Source: Catonia carolina (taxonomy: Eukaryota > Arthropoda > Insecta > Hemiptera > Achilidae). From it: a stretch of 64,000 nt of DNA. Below, piece after piece: positions 15,001-26,649 of this stretch. Every line of letters starts with the position of its first letter. The stretch's first letter is position 1. The DNA lies in NCBI GenBank assembly GCA_035578175.1, contig JAQMRL010000044.1:1-64000 (forward strand). Direction: 5' to 3'. The notes beneath the pieces were generated by a model. It searched no databases, had not been told where the DNA came from, and worked only from the letters and a program-made list of their open reading frames with translations. Made by a program: the position numbers and the translations under genes.

Positions 15001-15207
15001 TTTTGTAATTTTTTATTTAGTTATAAACGTCCAGTTTGTTTTATATGAGTGTTTAAGTGTTATTTATGTGGCGAAAATTTAATAGTCCTTGAACACTAAT
15101 TTGTGTAAAAAATTGTGTTAGTGTATATAACTATTATCGTTTAATTAGTGTATAGTGTACGCAAGTATATAAAAAAATAATTGTTATTTTTATAAGTACT
15201 AGTATTA
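1..15207 (+). repeat. Homogenised satellite array (A-B-C trimers of ~387-bp monomers)
   Basis: Tandem monomers of about 385-390 bp all share the box TGTTCGTGTATTAGTGTATA, seen for example at 395, 787, 1171, 1579 and 2352. Three types follow this box. Type A carries ACCAGTGTTTTGCATATTTG, type B carries ATAAACGTCCAGTTT, and type C carries GTAAGCGTGAATTACGCGG. The usual order is A-B-C, about 1154 bp per trimer, with B-C repeats lacking A near 1171 and 6624. Copies differ by only a few percent by eye. Longer duplications are visible: A monomers missing the TGTTCG part of the box recur near 1957, 7400 and 13330, at spacings of about 5.44 and 5.93 kb. No insert interrupts this stretch. The short minus-strand open frames found here repeat with the monomers and are not genes. 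Confidence 0.95.
9850..12157 (+). repeat. Two adjacent near-identical 1154-bp trimers
   Basis: The TGTTCG box occurs at 9850, 11004 and 12158, giving two successive units of 1154 bp. They share private variants, such as a shortened TTTTGTAATGTGTATATACC at the start of A and CATATTTCTGTAAAATTG further in. This marks a recent local duplication of one trimer, consistent with unequal exchange. A similar trimer without the CTG variant lies near 4316-5470. Confidence 0.85.
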
Positions 15208-17766
15208 ACCCCTGGTGGTGGGGTCGCTATATTACTTCACCAGTCAATGCAAGGATAAGTCTGGATATTCAGACGGATCTTCAGGCCGTGGCAATCAGGA
15301 TTACTGTCCCGTTGTCAGTTTGTGTGTGTAATATTTACTTACCACCAAATAGAGAAATTTCATACCTAGCCATACGAGAATTACTGGAACAGTTACCAAG
15401 TCCATGTATATTACTAGGAGATTTCAATGGTCACCATTATTCTTGGGGCTCCTCACTGTGCAATGGTAGGGGTCACATGGTGGAGAGGGTCCGGAGTGAT
15501 TTAGACTTATGTCTATTGAACGATGGATCTGAAACATTCATGTCATCCTCAACAGGTTCCTGGTCATGCTTGGACCTTACTTTCTGTAGTCCGTCCCTTG
15601 TTCCACGGTTGTTGTGGAGAGTACTGCCGGACCTGTACGGAGGTGATCACCGGCCGGTGGTGGTCGAGTTTTTTGACTATCAGTCTGTCGATGACCTTCC
15701 AAAACGATGGATAGAGAAGCTTGCACGGTGGGATGAGTTTTCAGGTTTGATGGAATCTGAATATGAAGATGATGATGATGATGATGATGCACGAAACCTG
15801 TTGTCTTCCTTTGTGGAGAGGATGTCTACAGCAGCTGCTCAGAGCATTCCTAAAACATCAGGAAAAGCGCGGCGACCGCCGGTGCCTTGGTGGAATAATC
15901 AGTGTAAGGAGGCTCTTCGGGACCGCCGTGGGGCCCTGCGCATTTTTAGTCGCAGACCTGCGGATGTTAACCTGGAAGCTTACCGAAGAGCTCGGGCCTG
16001 CTGTGGGCGTATCTTTTTAGGGAGTAAGAGAGAGTCATGGAGCTGTTATGTTGCAGATATTAACAGGAGTACCCCTGTGACAACGGTGTGGAGAAAACTG
16101 CGGTCGGTGTGTGGAAAGACGTCTCCGCACCGCATTGCAGGGTTGCAACATGACGGTTCCATGATTACGGCACCAATCGACATTGCGAATGCAATAGGTT
16201 CTTCGTTAAGATCAGCGTCTCTCACGTCTTCATATTCTATTCAATTCCAAAATCATAAGCATACCATTGAATCTCTTCCTTTTCATATAGCGGAGGCGAA
16301 TGATCCTCTGAACATTCCTTTCTCATTGCCTGAGCTAAGAAAAGCGCTCAAAGTTTCTCGAAATACCTCGCCTGGAGGAGATGAAATAACACTTTCGATG
16401 ATTGCGCATTTACCAGATTCTGGTTTAAGGCAGCTCCTACATATTTTTAATAAAATATACGCTTCTAGAAAGCTTCCAGAATCTTGGAAAGAAGCAATTG
16501 TTGTCCCGATCCTCAAACCTGGCAAAGATAAAATGTTGGTCTCCAGCTATCGCCCCATCTCTTTGACAAGTGTTGTATGTAAGGTGATGGAAAGAATGGT
16601 GAATAGTCGTCTCATGTGGTATCTGGAAAAGAATGACTTCCTCGCTCCTGAACAGAGCGGTTTTCGGAGAGGGAGGTCTTCGACAGACCACTTGGTGGCC
16701 TTTGAGACGGCTATCTGCAATGCGTTTGCATTGCGGCAGCGCCTCGTTGCCGTATTCTTTGATTTGAAAAAAGCATATGATACGGCTTGGCGACGAGGTA
16801 TTCTTAATACCTTGCGGGAGTGGGGCATCGCTGGGAACATGTTGGCCTTCATTAAAGACTTTCTGGATGACCGATCATTTCGTGTAAGGGTTGGTCAGAG
16901 TTTGTCAAACAGGTTTGATTTGGAAAATGGTATACCACAGGGGAGTGTAATTAGTTGTACTCTATTTGCGATTGCCATTAACAATATTGTGAAATGTTGC
17001 GTATACCCTATTAAATGTTCTTTGTTTGTAGATGATTTTGCGATATATGTTGCATCTAGAAATGTTGTTTCAGCTGAACGAGCTCTACAGCTAACTATAT
17101 ACCGTCTTGAGGAATGGTCTCGACAAACTGGCTTTAGTTTTTCTCCTGAGAAAGCTAAATGCATCCAGTTTTGCCGGATTCGGACTGATACTGTTCCAAG
17201 ACTGTATTTAATGGGTCAGCATATTAAGGTTAGCACTGAAATCAGGTTTTTAGGTATAATATTCGATAAAAGACTTACATGGGTTCCGCATATTAAAGAC
17301 CTACGGGCTAGGTGCTTAAAGGTGGTTGATATTCTGCGTGTTCTTACAGGTACATGTTGGGGAGCTGATAGATCATGTATGTTAAGGTTCTACAAGGCTC
17401 TAGTGCGATCTCGTATAGATTATGGCGCTGTTGCGTACTCATCTGCTACTCCCACTTCGCTAAGAATGCTTGACAGTATTCACAATTCATGTTTACGATT
17501 ATCTACAGGTGCTTTCCGTTCTAGCCCTGTTGTCAGCATCTTAGTTGAAAGTGGAGAAGTGTCGTTACACAGACGTCGCCAGCAGCTTCTATTGACGTAC
17601 TTTGCTAAGTTACAAGCTAGACCTTACCATTTTTTGCATGAAATCATTCTCAACAACCCCTGTCATGATTTGCATCTGATGAACGCCCGACAGCCTTCAC
17701 CATTCGGTGTAAGAGCGTTGGAGATATGCAACAACCATAAACCATAACAATCATACCATACAACCA
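15208..17766 (+). mobile_element. LINE fragment truncated at both ends (I/Jockey/R1 group)
   Basis: Non-satellite, GC-richer sequence begins abruptly after a B monomer ending AGTATTAA and ends where A-monomer sequence AAATCATACCATACTC resumes. It contains the second half of an APE-type endonuclease and a whole reverse transcriptase but no RNase H region, 3' UTR or poly-A, so both ends are lost. No target-site duplication is visible, and the two satellite flanks do not join in register, so array sequence was lost or rearranged with the insert. Near the right junction ATCATACCATA is present twice, at about 17750 and 17769. Confidence 0.85.
15288..17747 (+). CDS. Partial LINE ORF2: endonuclease plus reverse transcriptase
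   Basis: This 819-codon frame is part of a non-LTR retrotransposon polyprotein that nicks target DNA and copies its own RNA there. Residues 44-50 (GDFNGHH) and 118-124 (GGDHRPV) are motifs of the C-terminal half of an APE-like endonuclease. The reverse transcriptase shows YRPISLTSVVCKVMERM, then DLKKAYD starting at residue 492, a PQGSVIS motif, and the catalytic pair as VDD with aspartates at 582-583. The frame begins with GTG, which is not a true start: homologous sequence continues upstream to 15208, with a frameshift near 15255 (GGGVAILLHQSMQ lies in another frame). A GAT microsatellite at about 15767-15789 gives an aspartate run. The stop falls just after the thumb region, so the usual C-terminal part is missing. 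A dead fragment, although the RT frame is open. The clade is uncertain. Confidence 0.85.
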   Translation: MAIRITVPLSVCVCNIYLPPNREISYLAIRELLEQLPSPCILLGDFNGHHYSWGSSLCNGRGHMVERVRSDLDLCLLNDGSETFMSSSTGSWSCLDLTFCSPSLVPRLLWRVLPDLYGGDHRPVVVEFFDYQSVDDLPKRWIEKLARWDEFSGLMESEYEDDDDDDDARNLLSSFVERMSTAAAQSIPKTSGKARRPPVPWWNNQCKEALRDRRGALRIFSRRPADVNLEAYRRARACCGRIFLGSKRESWSCYVADINRSTPVTTVWRKLRSVCGKTSPHRIAGLQHDGSMITAPIDIANAIGSSLRSASLTSSYSIQFQNHKHTIESLPFHIAEANDPLNIPFSLPELRKALKVSRNTSPGGDEITLSMIAHLPDSGLRQLLHIFNKIYASRKLPESWKEAIVVPILKPGKDKMLVSSYRPISLTSVVCKVMERMVNSRLMWYLEKNDFLAPEQSGFRRGRSSTDHLVAFETAICNAFALRQRLVAVFFDLKKAYDTAWRRGILNTLREWGIAGNMLAFIKDFLDDRSFRVRVGQSLSNRFDLENGIPQGSVISCTLFAIAINNIVKCCVYPIKCSLFVDDFAIYVASRNVVSAERALQLTIYRLEEWSRQTGFSFSPEKAKCIQFCRIRTDTVPRLYLMGQHIKVSTEIRFLGIIFDKRLTWVPHIKDLRARCLKVVDILRVLTGTCWGADRSCMLRFYKALVRSRIDYGAVAYSSATPTSLRMLDSIHNSCLRLSTGAFRSSPVVSILVESGEVSLHRRRQQLLLTYFAKLQARPYHFLHEIILNNPCHDLHLMNARQPSPFGVRALEICNNHKP

Positions 17767-18722
17767 TAAATCATACCATACTCTTTTTGTTGGTTATAGT
17801 GTATGTAAGTGTATATCAAAAAAAAATTTATTTGTATTAATATTAGTATTAATATATAACTAATAGTGTATAATTGTGTATATACTCAATAAAACAATAA
17901 CTGTTTGTCTGTGTACATTCCTTTACAGTTGCTTTTTACAAGAACTGTTCAAAATATATGTAATTAGTGTAATAATATACATATTTAAATTTTTAAGTAA
18001 TAGTGTATGTTCGTGTATTAGTGTACAAAAGTGTATATTTTGTAATATTTTATTTAGTTGTAAACGTCCAGTTCATATCATATGTGTGTGTAAGTGTTAT
18101 TTTTGTGGCAAAATTTTAATAGTCCTTGAACACTAATTTGCGTAAAAAATTTTATTAGTGTATATCATACCATAGTCGTTTTTGTAGTGTATAGTGTATG
18201 TAAGTGTATGTAAGAAAAATTTTTATTTGTATTAATATATAACTAACATTGTATAATTGTGTTAATACTCTGTAAAACAATAACTGTATGTCTGTGTACA
18301 TTCCTTTACAGTTTTTTTATACAGTAACTATTCAAAAAGTATGTAATTAGTGTAATAATATACATATTTATATTTTTAAGTAATAGTGTATGTTCTTGTA
18401 TTAGTGTATAAAAATAAAAGTGTATATTTTGTAATTTTTTATTTAGTTATAAACGTCCAGTTCATTTCATATGTGTGTAAGTGTTATTTACGTGGCAAAA
18501 TATTGATAGTACTTGAACACTTATTTGTGTAAAAAATTGTATTAGTGTATATAATTATTATTGTTTTATTAGTGTATAGTGTATGCAAGGAAATATAAAA
18601 ATAATTGTTTTTTGTATTAGTATTAGTATTAATATGTAACTATTAGTGTAAAATTGAGTTTATACTATGTAAAACATATATTGTATGTCTGTGTATGTTC
18701 CTTTATTGTTTTTTTATAACAT
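17767..18722 (+). repeat. Diverged satellite array
   Basis: Monomers of the same family resume out of phase with the left flank. They carry the CATTAGTGTATA-type boxes, ATAAACGTCCAGTTCATTTC (B type), and a TATA-rich tail. They differ from the left-hand array by many substitutions and small indels, including GTTCATTTC where the left array has GTTTGTTTC. Confidence 0.9.
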
Positions 18723-19098
18723 AACATTCCGTAGTGAAGCATGCTGCCGCACTAGGAATGTCTGACCGATGTGTGAGAAGAATCCTTCATGATGACCTTT
18801 AGTTCCATTCGTACAAGATGATGTTTGTGCAACAACTTACTGAAAATGACTAGCGTCTCGCAAAACAGCATGTGAGCTAATTCTCGAAAATTTGTAATGT
18901 TGAATGAGTGCGTGAGGAACAATTATAAACATTTAGTTGACATAATTTTCAAATGAAATATTCAAGTAGACAATTGAAATGCTGTAAGTAAAATTGAATA
19001 ATTTGAATTTTCATTTGACCCATTAAACTTTGTTGTTCTATTAATCGTGCTCTATTTATTGACCTTCCAAAATCGTAAGGTTATTCGGCCGGACCCTG
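18723..19098 (+). mobile_element. Decayed, internally deleted Tc1/mariner-type remnant
   Basis: A plus-strand reading gives a helix-turn-helix-like stretch, SDRCVRRILHDDL, then FHSYKMMFVQQLTEND after an in-frame TAG, followed by more stops. This resembles the N-terminal region of a widespread insect Tc1/mariner transposase. It then jumps to a C-terminal-like stretch, LNECVRNNYKHLVDIIF, and a stop, so the DDE catalytic centre is deleted. The right end CGGCCGGACCCTG abuts a TA dinucleotide (19099-19100) and then satellite, as expected of a terminal inverted repeat beside a TA target. The left terminus is gone and the satellite on both sides is out of register. Confidence 0.65.
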
Positions 19099-19641
19099 TA
19101 CTTACAAACGGTCAGTTGATTGCATATTTGTGGAAAATTGTGAATTACGTGGAAAAATTTTAAGTCCTTGAACACTAATTAGTGTAACAAATTGTATTAG
19201 TGTATATCATACCATACTCTTTTTTGTAGTGTATAGTATATGTAAGTGTATATCAGAAAAAAAGTTGTATGTATTAATATTAGTATTAATATAAAACTAA
19301 TAGTGTATAATCGTGTATAAACTCTGTAAAACAATAACTGTATGTCTGTGTACATTCCTTTACAGTTGTTTTTCACAAGAACTGTTAAAAATATATGTAA
19401 TTAGTGTAATAATATACATATTTCAATTTTTAAGTAATAGTGTATGTTTGTGTCTTAGTGTATAAATGAGTATATTTTGTAATTTTTTAGTTAGTTATAA
19501 ACGTCCAGTTCATTTCATATGTCTGGTAAGCGTTACTTATGTGGCAAAATTTAAATAGTCCTTGAACACTAATTAGTGTAAAAAATTAAATTAGTGTATA
19601 TCACACTATAAACGTTTTTGTAGTGTATAGTGTATGTAAGT
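19099..19641 (+). repeat. Diverged satellite array
   Basis: A- and B-type monomers resume at ACTTACAAACGGTCAG and run until the box GTGTATGTAAG, where the next insert begins. The A monomer carries the perfect dyad ACACTAATTAGTGT. Confidence 0.9.
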
Positions 19642-21096
19642 TGTAACATTTGTAAGTAATGTTAGATAGTTTTGTCTTTCGCTCTGTAATTCATCTACTG
19701 CGCGGTGAGCTTCTGCCATCTTTTGTGAGTTCAGTGCACTACGTTATGTGTATCGGTTCTGGACTTTGTTTTGGTGGTGGGAGCAGCCAGTTGCCGGCAG
19801 CTCAGCTGTTTCGCTCTCTCTAACGTTTTCTGTTTTGTAAAATGTAACAGCCATTGCAGTTCGTTGTAATTTTCTTCGTAATTATTTTAATAGATTTTTC
19901 CGGATAAATTATATTTTGAATATGGCTTGATCAAATGTTTTCTTCGCCCATTCTAATGGTAAGATTTGCTATTTACTTTATATTGTTGTAGTGAATGCAA
20001 TGAACTCGATATAGCTGAGTTAATTTCGTTTAAAAAAAACTACGTGTGGCACGTAACGTACATATTTTAGCTACTACCTTCCTTATTGGATTTTGGTGAT
20101 ATTTTATTTTTTATTACCACGAATTCGTATTAAATTGTTTTCGAAATTTAAAAAAAATAATATTTTGTAACATTAGACTTTTGATTTAAGTATTTCGGCT
20201 GTAACTAGCGAACTTGTTTCTTAATTTAATTTTAACTAAAATAAATTGTTAATTGAGTTCAGAACATTTACTAACTATACATTTGTATTACTATTAGATT
20301 TTTTTACTAAATTTTGTATTGTATTGTATCATAGTTGCTATTGTTAATTTTGTTTTATAATTATTTCATTATGTAATTGGTTTTAAGACTATTTTGGATT
20401 TTGTCCATTGTAGGGTTGTAGTTCCAGTCCAACTTCGATTTCTAGTCAACTTCTAGTATAATTTAACAATATTTATCTAACATAATATTGGATTAATAAA
20501 ACATTTCAACTGTAAGGATACAATATGTAATTTGCGATAATAAGAAAAAATGTGCCTTTATGAATACTTCAACATACTAAATTTTCCTGTATCAACACCG
20601 ATTCACGTCATGCTGTGAAAATCTTGTTTCCTCATAGTTTGTAAGATTACTTCAACCAAAAGTGATAAGCATATAAAGGTTAAGTGATCTATTTATTGAT
20701 CTCATCGTGTTGGTATGTAGATTAGATTATTTTGTTTATGAATATTTACTCATGTTGATGAAGCAGATTTTGGGAAACAGTATTCTGCCCGTTTAATTTA
20801 GTCCTTACTTGTGTGAACCTATATTCATTGATACTTTTGAAATAATCTGCAAGTGAATTTAAATTTTCTTAAAACATGAGTATATTTAAATCTAACCTTT
20901 TGGAAAACTTATATTTTTTTTTATTTAATTATGTAAAGTAATTCTCTTAAAGTTGGTACATGGATAAATTACACTACCTTTATTATTAATTTCGTAAATT
21001 TCATTATGTCAATTTGGTCAGTGTTTTGTAAAAACAAAAAAAGAAAATAATATTTTCTTCATCCAGAAAAAGGACTAATTTGTGAGAACGTGAAAA
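19642..21096. other. Unidentified 1.45-kb AT-rich insert in the satellite
   Basis: Sequence unrelated to the satellite begins after GTGTATGTAAGT with TGTAACATTTG and ends about where AAGAATAAATTTCATTTG of the array resumes. Its left 340 bases are less AT-rich and include an arthropod-style initiator, TCAGTG, at 19731-19736, and a good splice-donor match, AATG/GTAAGA, near 19960. The rest is AT-rich with no open frame of note. It could be a solo LTR (it starts with TG) or the first exon and intron of a displaced host or element transcript. No coding sequence or target duplication could be established. Confidence 0.5.
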
Positions 21097-24000
21097 GAAT
21101 AAATTTCATTTGTATTAGTATTAATATTAATATATAACTGTTAGTGTATAATTGTGTATATTATATGTGAATTAATAAGTATATGTCTGTGTACGTTCCT
21201 TTATAGTTTTTATTAACACATCAGTTAAAAAAGTATGTAAATTATGTAACAATATACATATTTCGATTGTTAGGTAATAGTGTATGTTCATGTATTAGTG
21301 TATAAAAGTGTATATTTTTTTATTGTAATTTTTAATTATAAAAGTCCATTTCATTTCATATGTTTGTGTAAGCGTGAATTACGCGGCAAAATTTAATTAT
21401 CTCTGAACACATATTGGTGTAAAAATTTGTTTTAGTGTATATTATACCATAAACGTTTTTCTAGTGTATGGGTATGGAATAACAATTTTTTGTACTAGTA
21501 TTAGTGTATTACATACCATAGTCGTTTTTGTAGTGTATTGTGTATGTAAGTGTATATGAGATTAAGTTTTATTTGTATTAATATTAGTATTATTATATAA
21601 CTATTGGTGTATAATTGTGTATATACTCTGTAAAAAAATAACTGTATGTCTGTGTACATTTCTATATAGTTTATTTATACAGTAACTGTTAAAAAGGGTG
21701 TAATTATTGTAATAATATACATATTTTAATTTTTATGTAATAGTGTATGTTCGTGTATTAGTGTATAAAAGTGTATATATTTTATTGGTTTTTTTAAATT
21801 ATAAACATCCATTTCATTTCATATGACTGTGTAAGCGTGAATTACGCGGCAAAATTTAAGTAGTATTTGAACACATATTAGTGTAAAAAATTGTTTTAGT
21901 GTATATTACCCCATAAACGTTTTTCTAGTTTAGGGGGTATGTAATAATATGTTTTTGTATTAGTATTAGTATTATTAGTATAAAATTATTCGTGTATAAT
22001 TGTTTACATGCTGTGTAAAACTCTTTGAACGTTCCTATATAGTTTTTTTTAATACATCTGCTCAAAAAGTATGTAAATTATATAATATAATAGATATTTC
22101 AATTTTTAAGTAATAGTGTGTGTTCGTGTATTAGTGTATAAAAGTGTATGTTTTTTTATTGGATTTTTTTAATTATAAAAGTCCATTTCATTTCATATGT
22201 CTGTGTAAGCGTGATTTACGCGGCAAAATTTAATTATCTTTGAACACATGTTGGTGTAAAAAATTGTTTTAGTGTATATTATACCATAAACGTTTTTGTA
22301 CTGTATTGGTATGTAATAATAATTTTTTGTATTAGTATTAGTATTATTAGTATAAAATTATTCGTGTATAATTATTTACATGCTGTGTAAAACTTTTAGA
22401 AAGTTCCTTTATAGTTTTTTTTAAGACATCAGTTCAAAAGTATGTAAATTATGTAATAATACACATATTTCAATTTTTAAGTAATAGTGTATGTTCGTGT
22501 ATTAGTGTAAAAAAGTGTATATTTTGTAGAATTTTATTTAGGTATAAACGTCCAGTTCATTTCATATGTGTGTGTAAGTGTTATCTACGTGGCGAAATTT
22601 TAATTGTCTTTAACACTTATTTGTGTAAAAATTTGTATAAGTGTATTAAACAATTAACGTTTTATTAGTGTATATTGTATGCATGTAAATAAAAAATTAA
22701 TTTTTATTTGTATTAGTATTAGTATTAATATGTAACTATTAGTGTAAATTTGAGTTTATTCTATGTAAAACAATTAGTGTATTTCTGTGTACGTTGCTTT
22801 GTAGGTTTTTTATACCACATCAGTTCAAGCAGTATGTACATTATATAATAATATAAATATTTCAATTTTTAAGTAATAGTGTATGTTCGTGTATTAGTGT
22901 ATAAAAGTGTATATTTTTCTATTGGTTTTTTTAATAATAAAAGTCGTTTCATTTCATATGTCTGTGTAAGCGTAAATTACGCGGCAAAATTTAATTATCT
23001 TTCAACACATATTAGTGTCAAAAATTGTTTCAGTGTATATTATACCATAAATGTTTTTCTAGTGTATGGTGTATGTAATAATATTTTTTTGTACTAGTAT
23101 TAGTATTATTTTTATAAAATTGTTCATGTATAATTGTGTACATGCTGTATAAAACAATTAGTCTGTGTTGAATTATAATTTTTTATAGTTTTTGTATATA
23201 AACACAGTTCAAAAACTTTGTAACTAGTGTAATAGTTCACATATTATAGTTTTCTCTTTTTAGTGTATGTTCGTGTATTAGTGTATAAAAGTGTATATTT
23301 ATGTAATTTTGCATACACCTACAAACACCAGTGTTTTGCACATTTGTGTAAAATTGTGAATTACGTGGAAATATTTAAAGTATTTGAACACTAATTAGTG
23401 TAAAAAATTGTATTATTGTAAATCATACCATACTCTTTTTGTTGGTTATAGTGTATGTAAGTGTATATCAAAAAAAAATTTCTTTGTATTAATATTAGTA
23501 TTAATATATAACTAATTGTGTATATACTCTATAAAACAATAACTGTATGTCTGTGTACATTCCTTTACAGTTTTTTTTACAAGAACTGTTCGAAATATAT
23601 GTAATTAGTGTAATAATATACATATTTTAATTTGTACGTAATAGTGTATGTTCGTGTATTAGTGTATATTTTGTAATTTCTTATTTAGTTATAAACGTCC
23701 AGTTCATTTCATATGTGTGTGTAAGTGTTATTTACGTGGCATAATTTTAATAGTCTATGAACACTTATTTGTGTAAAAATTTGTATTAATGTATATCAAA
23801 CCATAGTCGATTTTGTAGTGTATAGTGTATGTAAGTGTATATTAGAAAAATTCTATTAGTTTTAATAAAAGTACTAATATATAAAAAATTTACAATTGTG
23901 TATATACTCTGTAAAACCATAACTGTATGTCTGTGTACATTCTTTTATAGTTTCTTTATATATAACTTTTCAAAAAGTATGTAATCAGTGTATATATATA

Positions 24001-24649
24001 CATATTTCAATTTTTAAGTAATAGTGTATGTTCGTGTATTAATCTATACAAATGTATATTTTGTAATTTTTTATTTAGGTATAAACGTCCAGTTCATTTC
24101 ATATGTGTGTGTAAGTGGTATTTACATGGCAAAATTTTAATAGTCCTTGAACACTTATTTGTGTAAAAATTTGTATTAGTGTATATAACAAATGTCGTTT
24201 TATTAGTGTATATTGTATGCAAGTTAAAATAAAAATAATTGTTTTTTGTATTAGTATTAGTATTAATACTAAATATTAATTATATAACTATTGATGTATA
24301 ATTGTGTATATACTCTATAAATCAATATTTGTATGTCTGTGTACATTCCTTTATAGCTTCTTTATACAGTAACTGTTCATAAAGTATGTAATTAGTGTAA
24401 TAATATACATATTTCAATTTGTAAGTAATAGTGTATGTTCGTGTATTAGTGTATAAAAGTTTATATTTTTTATTGGTTTTTAAATTATTAAAGTCCATTT
24501 GATTTCATATGTCTGTGTAACCGTGAATTACGCAGCAAAATTTAATTATCTTTGAACACATACTAGTGTAAAAAATTGTTTTGGTGTATATTATACCATA
24601 ACCGTTTTTCTAGAGTATGGTGTATGTAATGATAATTTTTTGTTCGAGT
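21097..24649 (+). repeat. Diverged satellite array
   Basis: About nine diverged monomers of types A, B and C, with several C-like monomers in succession near 21290, 21760 and 22120 instead of a strict A-B-C order. Individual monomers carry private indels. The A monomer near 23388-23401 contains the perfect 14-bp dyad ACACTAATTAGTGT. The block ends inside a C monomer at TTTTTTGTTCGAG, where the orientation flips. Confidence 0.9.
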
Positions 24650-26649
24650 TTGCAGGTATATGGAATATTACAAAAATATACACTTTTATACACTAATACA
24701 CGAACAGACACTATTACTTAAAAATTGAAATATGTATTATATTACATAATTTACATTGTTTTTGAACTGATGTATTATAAAAACCTATAAAGGAACGTAC
24801 ACAGACATACACTAATTGTTTAACATAGTATAAACTCAATTTTACACTAAAAGTTACATATTAATACTAATACTATCACAAAAAAAACTATTTTTATATT
24901 TACTTGCATACACTATACACTAATAAAACGATTTTGTTATATACACTAATACAACTTTTTACAAAAATTAGTGTTCAAAGACTATTAAAATTTTGCCACA
25001 TAAATAACACTTACACAAACATATGAAATGAACTGGACGTTTATAACAAAATACAATATTACAATATATACAGTTTTATACACTATTACACGAACATACA
25101 CTATTACTTAAAAGTTGAAATATGTATATTATTACACTAAAAACATACTATTTGAACAGTTACTGTATAAGAAAACTATAAAAGAATGTACACAGACATA
25201 CAGTTATTGTTTTACAGAGTATATACACAATTATAAAATATTAGTTATATGTTATTACTAGTCATAATACAAATAAAATTTTCCTGATATACACTTACAT
25301 ACACTATACACTACAAAAAGAATATGTATGATATACACTAATACAAGTTTTTACACAAATTAGTAATCAAACACTATTTAAATTTTGCCAAATATATAAC
25401 ACTTACACACATATGAAATGAACTGGACGTTTAGAACTAAATTAAAAATTACAAAATATACACTTTTATACACTAATACACGAACGTACACTATTACTTA
25501 AAAATTGAAAAACGTATATTATTACACTAATTACATACTTTATGAACAGTTACTGTATTAAGAAACTATAAACGAATGTACACACAAATTCAGTTATTAT
25601 TTTACAGAGTATATACACAATTATACTCCAATAGTTATATAATAATACTAATAATAATACAAACAAACCTTATTCTAATTTTCACTTACATACACTGTAC
25701 ACTAAAAAAGAGTATGGTATGATATACACTAATGAAATTTTTTACACTAATTAGTGTTTAAGGACTTTAAATGTTTCCACGTAATTCACAACTTTACACA
25801 TATATGCAAATCACTGGTGTTTGCAGGTATATGAAATATTACAAAAATATACACTTTTATACACTAATACACGAACATACACTATTACTTAAAAATTGAA
25901 ATATGTATTATATTACATAATTTACATTGTTTTAGAACTGATGTGTAATAAAAACCTAAAAAAATGAATATACACCGACATACACTTATTGTTTTACATA
26001 GTATAAACTCAATTTTACACTAACAGTTATATATTAATACTAATACTCATAAAATAAAATTATTTTTATATATACTTGCATACACTATACACTAATATAA
26101 CGATAATAGTTTTGTACACTAATACAAAATTTTATACAATTTAGTGTTCAAGGACTAATTAAATTTTGTCACATTAATAAAATCTACACAAACAAATTAA
26201 ATGAACTGGACGTTTATACCTAAATAAAAAAAAACGAAATATACACTTATATACACTAATACACGAACATACACTATTACTTAAAAATTGAAATATGTAT
26301 ATTATTACACTAATTACATACTTTTAGAACAGTTACTGTATAAAAATACTGGAAAAGGAATGTACACAGACATACAGTTTTTGTTTTACAGAGTATATAC
26401 ACAATTATACACTATTAGTTATATGTTATTACTAATATTAATACAAATAAAATTTTTTCTTATATACACTTGCATACACTGTACACTAAAAAATCGATTA
26501 TGGAATGATATACACTAATTCAATTTTTTACACAAATTAGTAATCAAACACTATTTAAAATTTGGCACATAAATAACACTTAACACACACATATGATATG
26601 AACTGAACGTTATAACTAAATAAAATATTACAAAAAATACACTTTTATA
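24650..26649 (-). repeat. Inverted block of the satellite (about 5 monomers)
   Basis: Here the plus strand reads ACACTTTTATACACTAATAC and CATACACTATTACTTAAAAA, the reverse complement of the usual boxes, so the array runs on the opposite strand for about 2.0 kb. The motif GTTTGCAGGTATATG recurs at about 24648 and 25818, showing that the trimer period of about 1.17 kb is kept inside the block. The left junction follows TGTTCGAG. The right junction lies in TTTTATAACAC, where both orientations share TTTTATA, so the breakpoint has microhomology. Confidence 0.9.

Noticed and set aside
1..15207. CRISPR-like regular repeats
   Set aside because: The repeat unit is the whole 387-bp monomer, without unique spacers between short direct repeats, and the context is an animal genome.
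15577..15792. Minus-strand histidine-rich frame over the LINE
   Set aside because: Shadow of the GAT microsatellite that gives the aspartate run in the real plus-strand frame.
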